The position numbers and the translations under genes were made by a program. A stretch of DNA of 64,000 nt from Clavelina lepadiformis (taxonomy: Eukaryota; Chordata; Ascidiacea; Aplousobranchia; Clavelinidae): positions 6,760,501 to 6,824,500 of the forward strand of contig NC_135241.1 in NCBI RefSeq assembly GCF_947623445.1, given 5' to 3'. How positions within the stretch are numbered: position 1 is the first letter of the stretch; every line of letters starts with the position of its first letter. Positions 24,239 through 35,986 of the stretch are shown piece by piece. The notes under the pieces are model-generated. The model was not told where the DNA came from and did not search any database. It was given only the letters and a program-made list of their open reading frames with translations.

Positions 24239-24613
24239 TGCTGTGTTGTTGAAGTGTGAACACAAATATTTTGCTCTTTTTGTGATTGGTACGATTGAGA
24301 TTGCAGCAATGTGGTGTAATATACTGAAGTGAGTGTGAATTATAGTATTAATGAGGCATCAGGTAATTAATGAGGCATCAAGTTGTCAATGAGGCAAGTT
24401 GCAAAATAAAGGTCAAACTTTGCAAATTTTAAGGTCAAAGTTAAAAATTTTTGGGTCAAAAAACTGGTTGCCCTATTTATGAGTTATATGACTATTATAA
24501 TTACATTATTTGATCATATTGTGTATACTTACATTTCCACACTATTTGATTTTAGACATCTTAAGAATTCTTGTAATTTTTTCCACGTTAATAACGATTG
24601 TATACATATCGAA

Positions 24614-25969
24614 ATGGAATTCATTTTAAGTGATAAAGGCAAACGAAAGTTGGCCTTGGACGGTTTCTTGTACGTTCGTGACAAAACAACAAATGGCGTA
24701 ACTTACTGGAGATGTGAGGACTACCTCAAATGCAAAAGCCGTCTATCCACAGCCGAGGACGACAGCCTCAAGAGAGCACCATCTGAACACAGTCATCCAC
24801 CAAACCCTGCACGTGTTATAGTTGCAAGAGCACAAGCCAGCATGCGAGATCGAGCAATCAATTCAGATGAACGTACCTCAAACATTATTCAGAGGGAAAC
24901 GCAGGATATATCCTTAGCCACCGCTGGTGCTCTCCCTAAAGCAACATCATTAAAGCGGATGATACAGCGAAAGCGCGTATGTCCAGAAGGAATCGGCTTG
25001 ATGGATGAACTCCGCGTGACACCGAGGGGAGAAGCCTTCGTTATCGAGGAAGACGATGAGAACGAATTCTATATGTTTGCGTCTCAAAAGAATCTGGATA
25101 TACTGAACAAATGCGCTAATTGGTTTTGTGACGGTACATTCGATGTTGCCCCACTTGGATACCAGCTGTACACGATACACGCGCTGGTCGATGAAAATCG
25201 CACGGTGCCACTCGTATACACCGTTACCGAGAACAAATCTGAAGCTGTGTACAATCGCATCTTTGGTTTATTGGAACAACAGCGACCAGGAATAGCCCCA
25301 GAAACCGTAACAATAGACTTTGAAATGGCAGCATATAATGCTCTTTCTTCCAGCTTCCCTCGGGCAGAAATTCTCGGCTGCCTTTTCCATTTTGGCCAAT
25401 GTAGCTTCCGGAAAATTCAGGCTCTCTCTCTGCAGCGGTGGTTCAATGAAGATGCAGAGCACGCCCTTCGCATAAAATGCTTCCAGGCACTGGCATTCGT
25501 TCCGCCTGAAGACGTTGTACAACGGTTCGAGGACTTCCTGGCCACGTTCAGTGACGACGATGAGCAGCACTTGTCTGAATACATTGACTATTTTGAAAAT
25601 ACTTGGATTGGACGATTGTGTCGCAGGAATCGTCGTCAACCTCTATTTCCTATCCGGTGTTGGAATGTCTTCCACCGGGTTCAAGATGACCTTCCACGAA
25701 CGAATAATAGCATTGAAGGATGGCACAATGCGTTCAGCAAGCGTGTCTCAATATCCCATCCGACGCTTCGCAGACTCGTCAAAAAAATTAAGCAGGAACA
25801 AGGTTCCAACGAATTGTTAATTGAACAATTGAGTGCTGGAATCGATGGCCCACCACGGAAGAAGCGCTACGACGCTGTCAACCAACGTCTGAGGAGCATA
25901 GTTGAAAATTATGACTCAACAAATATGGACATAAAAAGTTATCTTCGAGCAATTGCACACAACTTGTGA
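24614..25969 (+). CDS. MULE transposase with N-terminal FLYWCH zinc finger
   Basis: About 451 codons. The frame is open from 24479, but 24614 is preferred because the FLYWCH domain starts right there (MEFILSDKGKRKL) and the upstream part is AT-rich and non-conserved. The FLYWCH finger (GFLYVRDK, YWRCEDYLKC, EHSHPP: Phe-Leu-Tyr, Trp, two Cys and two His) is the DNA-binding part, probably for the terminal arrays. The MULE catalytic domain shows WFCDGTFD, VTIDFEMAAY, the GCLFHFGQ C-x2-H box and TNNSIEGWHNAF, giving a plausible D-D-E set. The C terminus is basic. It would cut and paste the element at 9-bp staggered target sites. All signature residues are present, so it may be active. Confidence 0.93.
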   Translation: MEFILSDKGKRKLALDGFLYVRDKTTNGVTYWRCEDYLKCKSRLSTAEDDSLKRAPSEHSHPPNPARVIVARAQASMRDRAINSDERTSNIIQRETQDISLATAGALPKATSLKRMIQRKRVCPEGIGLMDELRVTPRGEAFVIEEDDENEFYMFASQKNLDILNKCANWFCDGTFDVAPLGYQLYTIHALVDENRTVPLVYTVTENKSEAVYNRIFGLLEQQRPGIAPETVTIDFEMAAYNALSSSFPRAEILGCLFHFGQCSFRKIQALSLQRWFNEDAEHALRIKCFQALAFVPPEDVVQRFEDFLATFSDDDEQHLSEYIDYFENTWIGRLCRRNRRQPLFPIRCWNVFHRVQDDLPRTNNSIEGWHNAFSKRVSISHPTLRRLVKKIKQEQGSNELLIEQLSAGIDGPPRKKRYDAVNQRLRSIVENYDSTNMDIKSYLRAIAHNL

Positions 25970-26573
25970 TTAAATGAATGCGATTGAAATGTGCACTTCG
26001 TCAGTTGTCGTGCTTTTAACAGTGCATGTTGTCAGTTCTTTTAATAAATTGTCGTTCTTTTAACAGTGCATATCGTCAGTTGTTTCAATAAATTGTGGAT
26101 CTTTTAACCCTATCCTAACCAGGCTCGCGAGTTTACTAAAAAAACTAGGTGTGGCCAACCCCGCACACACATTTGCAATCGTTAATTACTAGAAACCTAT
26201 GCGTCGTAGACGATGAGATTATTACAGGTTAGTAGAAACATCATCTGGCTTCCTGTATACATCATAATTGTAAAACTAAAGAAAGTGAATTTAGTGTAAA
26301 TTAGGTATTTCTAAAAGTGACACATTTCTATAAATTCTTCTTGTTACGCCGCGCCCCCGCTGTGAAAAGAGAACGAAAAAGAATAGTTAGTCAAGTTATT
26401 GGTGCGTAAATGAGTAATACGTTTCAATGCGGAGAGAGAGCAAAATTATATAAATATCACAATATCTCAAAAATTACAAAATCTAACTTTATCAAACAAA
26501 CATGGACAGATAGCTGAACATCACAATGACCCATTGTTTCAATGTTTGAGAAACACGCAAAAATCTTGCTTGA

Positions 26574-26797
26574 ACTGTCGGTTCGATAAAGTGTCGTTCG
26601 ATCAACTGTCGTTTTGATTAACTGTCGGTTCGATAAAGTGTCGTTTGATCAACTTTCGGTTCGATAAAGTGTCTTTCGATCAACTGTCGTTTCGATCAGG
26701 TGTCGTTTCGATCAGGTGTCGTTCGATTAAGTGTCTTTCGATAAAGTGTCGTTCGATTAAGTGTCGTTCGATAAAGTGTCTTTCGATAAGGTGTCGG
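26574..26797 (-). repeat. Right subterminal array of MULE copy 2
   Basis: About fifteen units of the same repeat in inverted orientation (TTCGATAAAGTGTC and TTCGATCAACTGTC types), ending at the element terminus. The array is about the same length as the left one. Confidence 0.9.
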
Positions 26798-26812
26798 GTC
26801 ACGATATAAAAC

Positions 26813-29185
26813 GTGAGTCGATTGGCGAGCAAAAAAGAAACAGGCACAACTCGGCTGTGCACTTCTACACTACATGTAAAAATTGCATTGATTTAAGTGA
26901 GGTCAGAGGCCGTTTACGCGACCTCGGATTACCCTTTATATAGGAAAAATTTTTCTTCCCTTCTTGTTATTGCAAACGGCCTTGACACCATGAATCAAAG
27001 TAGCGTCCCGTTACAGTATGTGTGTCTTATGAGGCGTCTGGTAGACGCCACCTTACAGGGATTCCCCTTCCTTTTTCTCACGATTTTGTTATTTCCGTGA
27101 GGTGGTCCCACAACACAGTGTGGGTAAGATTGGGTCTTGTATTTATGCTTTGGCAGAGCAGAGTTAAGGGTCGTGACGTCATATTCTGTTAAAAAGTTTT
27201 CGATTTATTGACGGAAAAGCAGTCTAGTAGATGTTAATTAATGGTGGATTAATTCCTTGTAAATTAATGAGATTGAGGTGTAAAGTGATTTTTGACGTCA
27301 CAATTCGGATCTCTTGAGATACAGATCGTACACTTCTGGCATTAGCCATCGTGGAAGGTCTGAATTATCGTCGATGTAGCGTCACCTTAAATCGACATGC
27401 TGTCATCCAAGAGGTTGTTGGTTTGACTCAGAGCACATAGCTTTGTTTTATCAAGCACTTAAAGACATGCATTATGCTTCTGCAATTGGCATTGTTCACA
27501 AAAATGGAGCAAGTGATGCAGCATCACAGCAGTTTCCTTGGCAACGATACTGTAGCATTGCAAAGTATTGAACAGAAATTTTGATGACCTTTCATTACAT
27601 CAGTATGTTGATATTTTAAATATTTCCTTGGAAAAGTAGTCCATAAATCTATGAACAAAACATAATACTGTCTTATCTAAGACTGTAAATGATATTCAGA
27701 ATATCATTTTACATAAGCCTTCGTGAACAAGATTTATTTGTGAATGAACTGATTATGATTTGGTAATTTTTAACTTCCTTCAGTGTATAAAAAACATGTT
27801 TAAGCTACCTTAGCTTTTTGTAAAGCCTTATTGTGAAATATATGTAAGAATATAACATAAATTAACATCTTTAAAACATATACAAAATATACTTGTGTTA
27901 CAATAATAATTATTATTCAACAGCCAATAAAACATATGTGCCTGGTCTATAAATTGTTAAGAATTATTATCTTTACTTCCAATTGAACACGCTTACTGGT
28001 ATACTTATACTTAAACATATTTGTAAATGTGTAAATACTTTGATTTTTGACAATGCACTTAAAAAAAGACAAAAGCAGGTAGGTCGTGTATCTTCACGTT
28101 GAACCCACGTTTTTTCAACATTGATCTAGAGAATTTTTAATTTAATTGTTTCTGGCATGACCAAAACAAGTTTCATCATGATTATTATGACATTTCTTAA
28201 AGTGGGAAGCAAGTCCAAAACAAACTGGACCTAAATTAAAGAAGAATTAGTCGTAAGTGTACTGGAGAATATATTTTAATGATATGTAGTGGTTGAGCAG
28301 TTATTGCCAAAAATGTGTGGCAAATTTCGCCTCGTTTATGATGAAGGTGGCGGCCATTATGATGTCACATTGTAAAAACAACATGCTTGGCGACTGAGGT
28401 TTGAATTAAGTATGGTAGTAGTTTTAGGCTAGCTAATGCTTTTTGGATGAAATCTGTTCCCATAGGTAGGTGATTAATAGCAGGTAAGGGTTATTATAGC
28501 ATTATAGCATATTATCAGCATAGGAATTTTACAGAAGACAGTATATGTATACATTGGTCAAGCATTCTTGTTTTTACAGCAGTTACCAGTACCGGACTAG
28601 GCTAGTGTCAACAGCCATAACTGAGCTGTAGCTTAGCATCTACATTCATCAGTACAAATACGTTAAAGGTAAGCTAGCTCTAGCTTATTTAATGCAAAAT
28701 TTTCCTGTTATACACTTGAATACATGTTCTAATTATACCTATTACTTGTCGTTCAAACAAAACCTTCTATTCATACTTTCCAAGTTTCTAAGTCATCCCT
28801 AATGTTTCTTCTATTGTGAAGTAATAAGAGATCCCCTCTAAATCATAACTAAGTGATGAGATTGATTTTTTTTCACATTTTTATGGCAATAACCACTACA
28901 TATTAGTGCGAATCTTTTCTCCAGTATAGTTACTGACAACTACTTGTTGATTTTAAGCCAACTTGGTTTTGGACTTGCCCCAAACTTTATACTTTTTAGA
29001 GATGCAGTTGCAAATTTTTGTAACAGTATTATTTATAGGTATGATGGCCTTGTATTAAATCTGATAAAATGAATGTGTAGTAGTAAAAATGTGAGCTTGA
29101 CTTACCCAGTCATACTAACATTGGAATGAAGTAACTTCCTTGTTTTGGAACAGCTCAGTCTGACTCTTGTTTTTAATAAAGAAAT
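26813..29185. other. Intergenic, upstream of the THAP gene
   Basis: AT-rich sequence with no recognisable coding structure. The last few hundred bases before 29186 presumably hold the THAP gene promoter and 5' UTR, but no TATA box or other motif stands out. Confidence 0.5.
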
Positions 29186-29834
29186 ATGCCAGACTGGTGT
29201 GTAATGAAGTTTTGTAATGCAAACGCTAAAGCAAATCATGTAAGCTTGTTTTCTTTTCCAAAAGATGAAGACGTAAAGAAGAAATGGATTTCTTTTGTGC
29301 GGAGAGCTAACCCTAAGTGGAATTCGAAAACTGGCCATAAACAAAGTACTTTATGTAGTCTACACTTTCAAGCAGACGATTTTACAAATTATCAAATGTT
29401 TAAAATGGGTCTTGCCCACAGACTGAGCCTTGTGAAAGGAGCTGTACCATCTGTATATCCTATACCAGTTTTAAATATGTTGAAAAGAGCTGAAGCAGCC
29501 GAAAAAGCTTCACTATCCAGCTCAAGTTCAAATATTGATTGTAAAGTTATTTATCAAGTTCCCCAGAAGGCCTTGACCGCTGACAAAGGAATTCAATGCA
29601 AATTGGTGGAAATGCAGTCAACTAGGTCAACCCAGACAGATACACCAAGTGAAGGTTAGGGTGAAAAAATATGGTTATTTAATGCTTATATATGTCATTT
29701 TTCTTTTTTTGGATATAGTTAATTAACTTGTAATGTTTTGGCCAGGGTCCCAAACAAACTCAGTTACTTCATCAACATCTACATCTCCTGCACGAAAAAG
29801 GAGGAAAAACTGTCATAAAGGTGCATGTAGTTGA
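29186..29834 (+). CDS. THAP-domain zinc-finger protein
   Basis: Exon 1 29186-29654 and exon 2 29746-29834, joined in phase. The ATG at 29186 starts a textbook THAP domain: C5-x4-C10 (WCVMKFC), FSFP, W34, P43, C57-x2-H60 (TLCSLHF) and the closing AVPxxxP-type box (AVPSVYP, residues 86-92). THAP domains are C2CH fingers related to P-element transposase DNA-binding domains and bind short GC-containing DNA sites. The rest is Ser/Thr-rich, ending with a basic patch (ARKRRKNCHK), a possible nuclear signal. A GT follows immediately after CATAAAG (29820), so a further exon cannot be excluded; if unspliced, the TGA at 29832-29834 closes the protein at about 185 residues. It could be a host regulator or a domesticated transposase remnant; no catalytic domain follows. 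Confidence 0.85.
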
Positions 29835-32800
29835 AATGGAGTTTAATTTTTTGCACCGTGAGCATTATGTGACAGTTGTGTTCTTGTAGTCATTCCAACA
29901 TTTTTGTGCGTTTAATATCGTGAGCACTGCATACAAAGGGTGACCAGTGAATTTAGCCCACATACAATTCAACCCAGGACCATTCAATCCAAAGACTATT
30001 TACTGTGACTCATAGAATCGTTCTGGATTTAAACCTCCTGGGTTGAATCGACCTGGAACACATACAAAGCTATACTAGGCAAAGATGAATTGCTAACTAA
30101 CATTGCACGTTCATCATCTAAACTGCTACTAATGACGAACAGCTTTGCATTTTGAAATCCGGTTCCCTAATAACAATGTTTTGGTCGTAAGCTGATGGTC
30201 ACATTTGCTGGACCACCAATATTATCTTATTGCGGCAAGCTCATAATAATAGTACAGTTTCGAGTTTAGTAGTGCAAAGACGTTCCTCAGTCCTAGGATA
30301 AAGGTTGTAATACCATACCAATACAAGTGATAACGCTTAAAAAGTTTATATTTTACGCCAAATATGAGATTTCGGAGAATTGAATACAGTTTTAGGAAAT
30401 GCTATTGAAAAATTGGGAGACTTCTTGTTTATGTTGTCTTGATTATTACCGCTCTTTTAACATTCTGTTTTACGTGCATGTAGCAATAATTTATGTAATG
30501 AAACATGCATCTTTTGCTTTGTTTGGTCATCGTCGCACCTTACAGAGCAATTTGAAAATGGTGGAGCTGGTATGACTATGAATATGCACGGAAACGTTTC
30601 ATCTGACGTAATGTATTTTTTGATGTACGCAGTCTTTTATAACGCTCAAAATCTTTTGCGTTATCCTATAAATTGTGCGTTCACACTCAAAGATACGTAT
30701 TTTGATGTTGTCAAACCTTCTTATATTTCCATCGACGAACCTTTAACCTAGAATCCTAGATTATGGTTTCGTTGATGTTTTGTATTTGATCTTTGGCTGC
30801 CACTATTTCACCGGGGAAAATCGTGCGTTCAAAGCTAGTTTTCACAGTTTCTTGTTAGCATAACTTAAACGTTATAACATAGCATACTAAATCTACCTTC
30901 TAATCTGAAAACTTTAAACAATAAAACTCTAAATAACTAAAATCAAGTTTTTGCATTCCAATTCTCCTAACCTAGCGGCCTATCTTTGACTGACAACGGA
31001 CTGCCTGACCTACTTGCGGTGAAATGTCACTCTCTTGCATTTTGTTTTTCAAAAAATACTACAAGATTGTATTTGAATAGACATTGCGGAAAGCAGCAAC
31101 CGTACATTTGTAGTTGTATCAACTTAGCACGTTCACTAGAATGAATGATTTTTACAAACTGGCTATATTCCAGTACCCGTCCTACGTTGTTATATAGATA
31201 CATATATATGCGTTCTTATATTTTTAAATACATCAATTTTCACGGCGCCCAGTTTAGGAACCGCTTCTTTACGTCATGTTTTAAAAACTCTTTTAGACTA
31301 ATCTTATCAGTCTGGGAATTTACATAGGAAATAGCGCTTTAAAAAGTTCCAGGTCGCATGCATAAGTTCGGCTACAATGTAGGCTATTTTTTTTTGACCC
31401 CAATTTCTACTCTTGAGTTTAGCGAGCTCTTGCATGAGATCGAGAGTCTTATCCAGTGGTTCCTTACCTTTTCCTACTTGCGGGCCTCTACCTGCAATAT
31501 TTCCTTTCCCGTGAACCCTTACTTCAAAATTTTTATATAGTAACTCGCGGACCCAATATGAGAACCTCTGGTCTGTTCTAAAGCACAAGCCTACTAAATT
31601 CACATGTAAAGTTTCAGACAGCCTCATGCGGGATTTTTCGATTAACTGCGATTTTACTAAGTTTATTTTGATTCATAATAAAACAAACCAAAAAACGAGT
31701 CCTTTTTTCGAGGTCGTGTATGGTCCCTTGAGATTTTTGTTGTTTTAAAGTTGAATTAAAAATAGGTTTAAGGTATAGGTCTAATCAAAGCCATCTGAAT
31801 AAACAAAGATGGTTGCGTGGGGTCTCTGTCTTAATCCAAACTCCGTATAGTAAGAATCCTAACTAATTTTGGAGAAAATTCAATTTTATTAAATACAAAT
31901 GCCTAAACGCTCAGAATAACCGAAAATTTTTTAAATTATTATCGACAAGTCGTTGATACTTAATGTGACAAACGTGGTATTTGTCCGAGAAAAAGTATTT
32001 TGAAAGAGCTATTTTGTACCGATGGTCAGCATGTGTTTCGATTGCATGCTCTAAATTTATCGTCGTACTCATACGAAGTATATTAATTATTTGCCAAAAA
32101 ATATTATGCTAATTAAGGATAGTAAGTTATTTTGGTAACGATTGGCGCGAACCAGTAGGCCTAATTAATTTACAATTTTTAGATGGAAGTCCAAAAACGT
32201 TGCGATTGTATGCTTAAATAATTGTTTACATAAATTAAATCATCAAAATCAATTGTTTTCTTCTACCGTTTATCTACAATACATTTAATAAAATCACTTT
32301 AGGAGAGAAGAACTTGAGACGTCTATAAGCCTATATGTATCGTCGCGTGACTTGCGACAACAAATAAATGCAATTTCTGACATGGTTTATGCTTTATATA
32401 TTAGAGTGTTTTACGAATTTTAGCTTTGGCTTTTCACTGAAGTGTATTAAAGGGTTGAGAGCATTTACCTGTAAAATGATAAAGAGTTGGGGTCACATTA
32501 ATAAAGTTTGAGAACCTTTCTATTAAAAATACTGTATAACACACAGGGTTTCCCGGCCTATACCAAATTGCAAAAGACTATACATTTCAAGCGTAATACA
32601 GTATAAAGTCATCCTTAATTTTACTTTTATTCGTTTAAACCAAATCACAACGCGACAAAAATATAAAAACGCGCATAAAAACTACATACCTCTTCGTAGA
32701 AGTCACACACAATCAATTAAAAACACCAGACATTTTTAGGTTATTTAATTAACACGTAAGTGACACCACACTGATGAATTAACTCAGGATGGACCGTTCA

Positions 32801-33695
32801 CAAGTTTTATTTTCTGTGAAAATTTCCACAGATGGTAGTTTAATTAAACAGATTAGGCTATCTCTACGGTGCAGTATAAAAATAAAATTTGCTTTCCAAA
32901 TTTCACCTGCATAATGTGGAAACAGGCCTACCTTTTAGAGTTTTAGACAAACAGTTTTCAGTATAGTTTCTATCATTTATAAAAGTATCGGCATTTCCAA
33001 ACACATTGCCATCTATTGCTAAACATGTTGAAATTTCCGAGACAGCCGCCATAAATGAACTCTTCACATCGACCAGTAAAGGCGTTGAAGAACCTTAAAA
33101 AAATAAGTTATCTGACTCAGGAAGCAAAAACACGAACAAAGGTTTCATGTCTCAACTACTGTTCATTGTTTTCAATTCGGGCAATAACTAAGCTTTACAT
33201 ATATGACGATAACAACTCTACAGTAGGCCTACCCGATCTAAGATTACTTGGAATACACACAGATTTACAAGACACTTTGACTTGAAACTAATAGTAATTT
33301 TGACTTTTAAATTAGGACAAATTTTGAAATTTAAGTTCCTTACATTTTATCGAGACCTAAACTTTATTTTCACCCAAAGTTAACGGAACAAAGGAAAATC
33401 AGCTGTTTCCAGTTAAGAAAACAATAAATTACTGCAAAATTTATGTAGTCACACAAATTATGCCATGTCGGGTTTGAAACCAGCATGATAAATAAACGCT
33501 CCCTCAAGTAATATACGATAAAATTTTTTAAATCTTGAGTTGGCTTATATTGCAAGGGTTTCTAGATTCTCAGAGAGATCTTTGTTGTATAGGGTTTCCT
33601 TTTAGAAATGAGTGTATGAGTACGATAATTGATTAGTGTATGATATCATTACAGCAATAAAATACAAAAAATGTTTTTGAAAACTTTACACTTAC
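29835..33695. other. Intergenic, includes a partial inverted repeat and a SINE-like tail
   Basis: Positions about 29965-30055 form an imperfect inverted repeat (TTCAACCCAGGACC versus a reversed CCTGGGTTGAATCG), probably a small MITE remnant. Positions 30261-30321 match a sequence also found at 39564-39630. The remainder to 33695 holds no recognised gene, although the missing 3' exon of the Kunitz gene may lie between about 33300 and 33690. Confidence 0.5.
30261..30321. repeat. SINE-like tail, second copy
   Basis: CGAGTTTAGTAGTGCAAAGACGTTCCTCAGTCCTAGGATAAAGGTT-type sequence (split here by one or two mismatches) matching 39569-39620. It represents the 3' part of the same dispersed family. Confidence 0.45.
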
Positions 33696-34619
33696 CACTT
33701 TTTAATTGCAGCCTCGCATGGACCAGAGTCAGGGCATTGATTGCAGTCCGGGTTAAAGGACAATCTGAGATCTGATATAATGCGCAACAAACAATTTTGA
33801 ATTGATTTTTAACTAATAGGTAATAGCACCTAATTTTTATGAATTAGCTATTAAAAAATGACATAAAACTAGGAGCAATTTAAGCATAGACCTATGTATT
33901 TTTAGCCATTGCCGCAAACTACATCGACTGTAACAGAGACTCAAGTTAAACTAGTCAGAGACAGTCGTACAATTAATTAAATAATCAATCTTTCATCTAC
34001 CGTATTTTGTGATTACCTGAGCATTTATCTTTACATTGTTCAAGGGTTAAGAAATTATTGGCGTTACCACCACAACCACCGTATTCAAATATTTGACACT
34101 GCGACGTTGTTGTGTTGAAATACCTGCAAAATAACATGTAGGCCTACTCATATGGGCCATATATATTCCAATCTAAATCTGATTTCAATTTAACCCTGGA
34201 TTAACTAAAATAAATTTCTTGCCTATACCCTTTCCCCTATAATTCCTATACTTTGGAACAAACGTGAGATCTAAAGCAAAGTATAGTCACTTTCCATAAC
34301 ACTGTAATTTATAAATTGTTACAATGAAGTGTACACTAAAGTCTCACCATCTTGGAAAGATTCCGTCGCAATTTCCAATATCAACCTGTTGAAGACACGA
34401 ATGGCAGTCCTTTGGCTGGCACAATGAACCTAAGAATAAAGAAAGTAATTTCAAATTTCACTTTTTGTCTAATCTCACCATTACTGCTATAAACTTAAAT
34501 CCGAAACTGGAATAACGCGTAAAAAAGACAATTTCAGTTTCGCATTGCTAAAATGATTTTTAGTAAAATTTACCTGTCATAAAAGTACAAAGAAGAATGA
34601 GATAATAGGTAGAAAGCAT
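33696..34619 (-). CDS. Secreted Kunitz (BPTI)-domain protein, 3' end unresolved
   Basis: Minus-strand exons: 34619-34574 (signal peptide [15 protein letters not shown]), 34429-34348, 34123-34017 and 33771-33696, phases agreeing throughout. Exons 2-3 form a complete Kunitz domain with the exact cysteine spacing C-x8-C-x15-C-x7-C-x12-C-x3-C, including [25 protein letters not shown] and LEQCKDKC. Exon 4 starts a second domain ([17 protein letters not shown]) split at the same Trp codon, implying a further exon for its second half. I could not find that exon; a candidate acceptor near 33592 gives only a short non-Kunitz tail. The P1 position after Cys14 is Asp in domain 1 and Glu in domain 2, not the Lys/Arg of trypsin inhibitors, so target specificity is unclear. 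It is an extracellular protein of protease-inhibitor or toxin-like fold. Confidence 0.82.
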
Positions 34620-35419
34620 CTCTATAGCGTCAAATTTTTCAAGTCGCAATACTCTTATTACAGGACTATAGGCTATAAATTATTATAGTCGTCCAAAAGT
34701 TAAACCTCCGCCTATATAAACGAAACGCTAAAGATATAAATTTAAAAATAATGCACTCTTCCCAAATTATAAACTGCAAAATATGTCACGTTTTATTGTT
34801 AGAAGGTGTTTTGCCACCAAAAGTCAATGTGGTTTAAATCTTTTTAGAATTTGCAACGTCGCTTACTTTTGTCACCATATGCTGACGCCTTTAGCTTAAT
34901 TAGCCTAAAGCTTCTGCGTTTTAAAAAGCCAACCTAACTCAAAACGAGGATGACCAGTTTTCGGCCGATAACAACTAAGTTTATAGCATAATTACCTTTT
35001 ATTAGCGGAACACTTTGCGCTATTACATTGCGATAATTATGGTATAAGTTAATTAACGTTTGACGTACAAGGATAGATGGCAATGTCTTCAAATTACCTG
35101 CCGTCCAGAGCATATAACGAGATATTATCGAGTCGATAGTATTGACAGCTCTTAGAGAAATCATGCAGCAGTTTCACTGACCACGCTTAATTGGCAGTGG
35201 CTCATTTGGGCTATGCATTTGTAAAAAAGGATTATAGGCCTATCGTGTATCATATACAGTAACATTTTGCATTCTTCAAAACAAGTTATAGCTATACAAA
35301 AAATTTATTCGATTTATTATTGAACATCATTTTAATTTTATTCGAACTAAATCCATGAGACCCCTTTGATCAAGAAACGTTAGCCCAGTCTCAACAAGCA
35401 GGCATTTGGAAATGGAATA

Positions 35420-35904
35420 CAGTACAATCCACTTAATAAATCTACCTCCGTCCTAAGCGATTTTGGATTTAATAAGCGGTGGATTTATTATGCGTTACAA
35501 TAGAAATTAGTAGGCTACACTATACAAAAAGAGGCACACATATCTTAATATGGCACATTGCACAATATTTATTTATCAGCAGGCAATGTAAAAAACTGAT
35601 CTAGCGTGATTTGTTTGGGTGGATAGGTCACTCTAAGATGGTCCTTTGTTTGTTTTTTTCATAGAGTAAAACATATCCATGTTTTTGAATGCAGTTTGGT
35701 CGAGCCTAGAGGCGAAATGGCAAAGGTAGCCTACTCCCGCATTTCTGCAGCGGATGGCATTGCTTCCTCTGGTTCATCATCTCTAACTGAATTATCATAT
35801 TTTTTTGTCAATAATTTTTTGCTTATTAAGTTTTTTCACAAAAATCATTATGAAACGGGTTTATAAAACGAATTTTGGATTTATTAAGCGGATATTTTTC
35901 AATG
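35420..35904. mobile_element. Pogo/Tigger-like non-autonomous element (tentative)
   Basis: Imperfect terminal inverted repeats: the left starts CAGTACAATCCACTTAATAAATC and the right, in reverse complement, is CATTGAAAAATATCCGCTTAATAAATC. Both are flanked by TA (35418-35419 and 35905-35906). Sub-terminal GGATTTAATAAGCGG/GGATTTATTAAGCGG motifs recur. The CAGT start and TA duplications fit Tc1/mariner-pogo MITEs. There is no coding capacity. Confidence 0.6.
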
Positions 35905-35986
35905 TAGAAATCGGCAATCGTCATGCTGATTGCAACAATTGGTATTTACCAGTCCATGAAATGATAAAGTGATCTTTGGTATAAGT

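Larger units (their letters stand above)
23425..26803 (+). mobile_element. MULE DNA transposon copy 2 (apparently complete, FLYWCH-type)
   Basis: 3,379 bp from GGTACTACGACACC to GGTGTCGGGTCACG, flanked by a perfect 9-bp target duplication ATATAAAAC (23416-23424 and 26804-26812). Its reverse complement matches copy 1 at both extreme ends (CGTGACCCGACACC and TAGTACC), confirming the element borders independently. It contains an intact transposase frame (24614-25969), long subterminal repeat arrays at both ends, and an embedded fragment of a different (hAT-type) transposase at about 23950-24240. The intact frame, perfect duplications and high similarity to copy 1 point to recent activity. Confidence 0.94.

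Noticed and set aside
24479..24613. Upstream in-frame Met for the MULE transposase
   Set aside because: The extra 45 codons are AT-rich and hydrophobic, with no domain, while the FLYWCH finger begins at the ATG at 24614.
20667..26797. Spaced short repeats resembling a CRISPR array
   Set aside because: The units are contiguous with 0-2 bp between them, have no unique spacers and lie at transposon ends in a eukaryotic genome.
33055..33285. 76-codon plus frame near the Kunitz gene
   Set aside because: Opposite strand, no domain, no splice signals, and no cysteine pattern matching the missing Kunitz exon.
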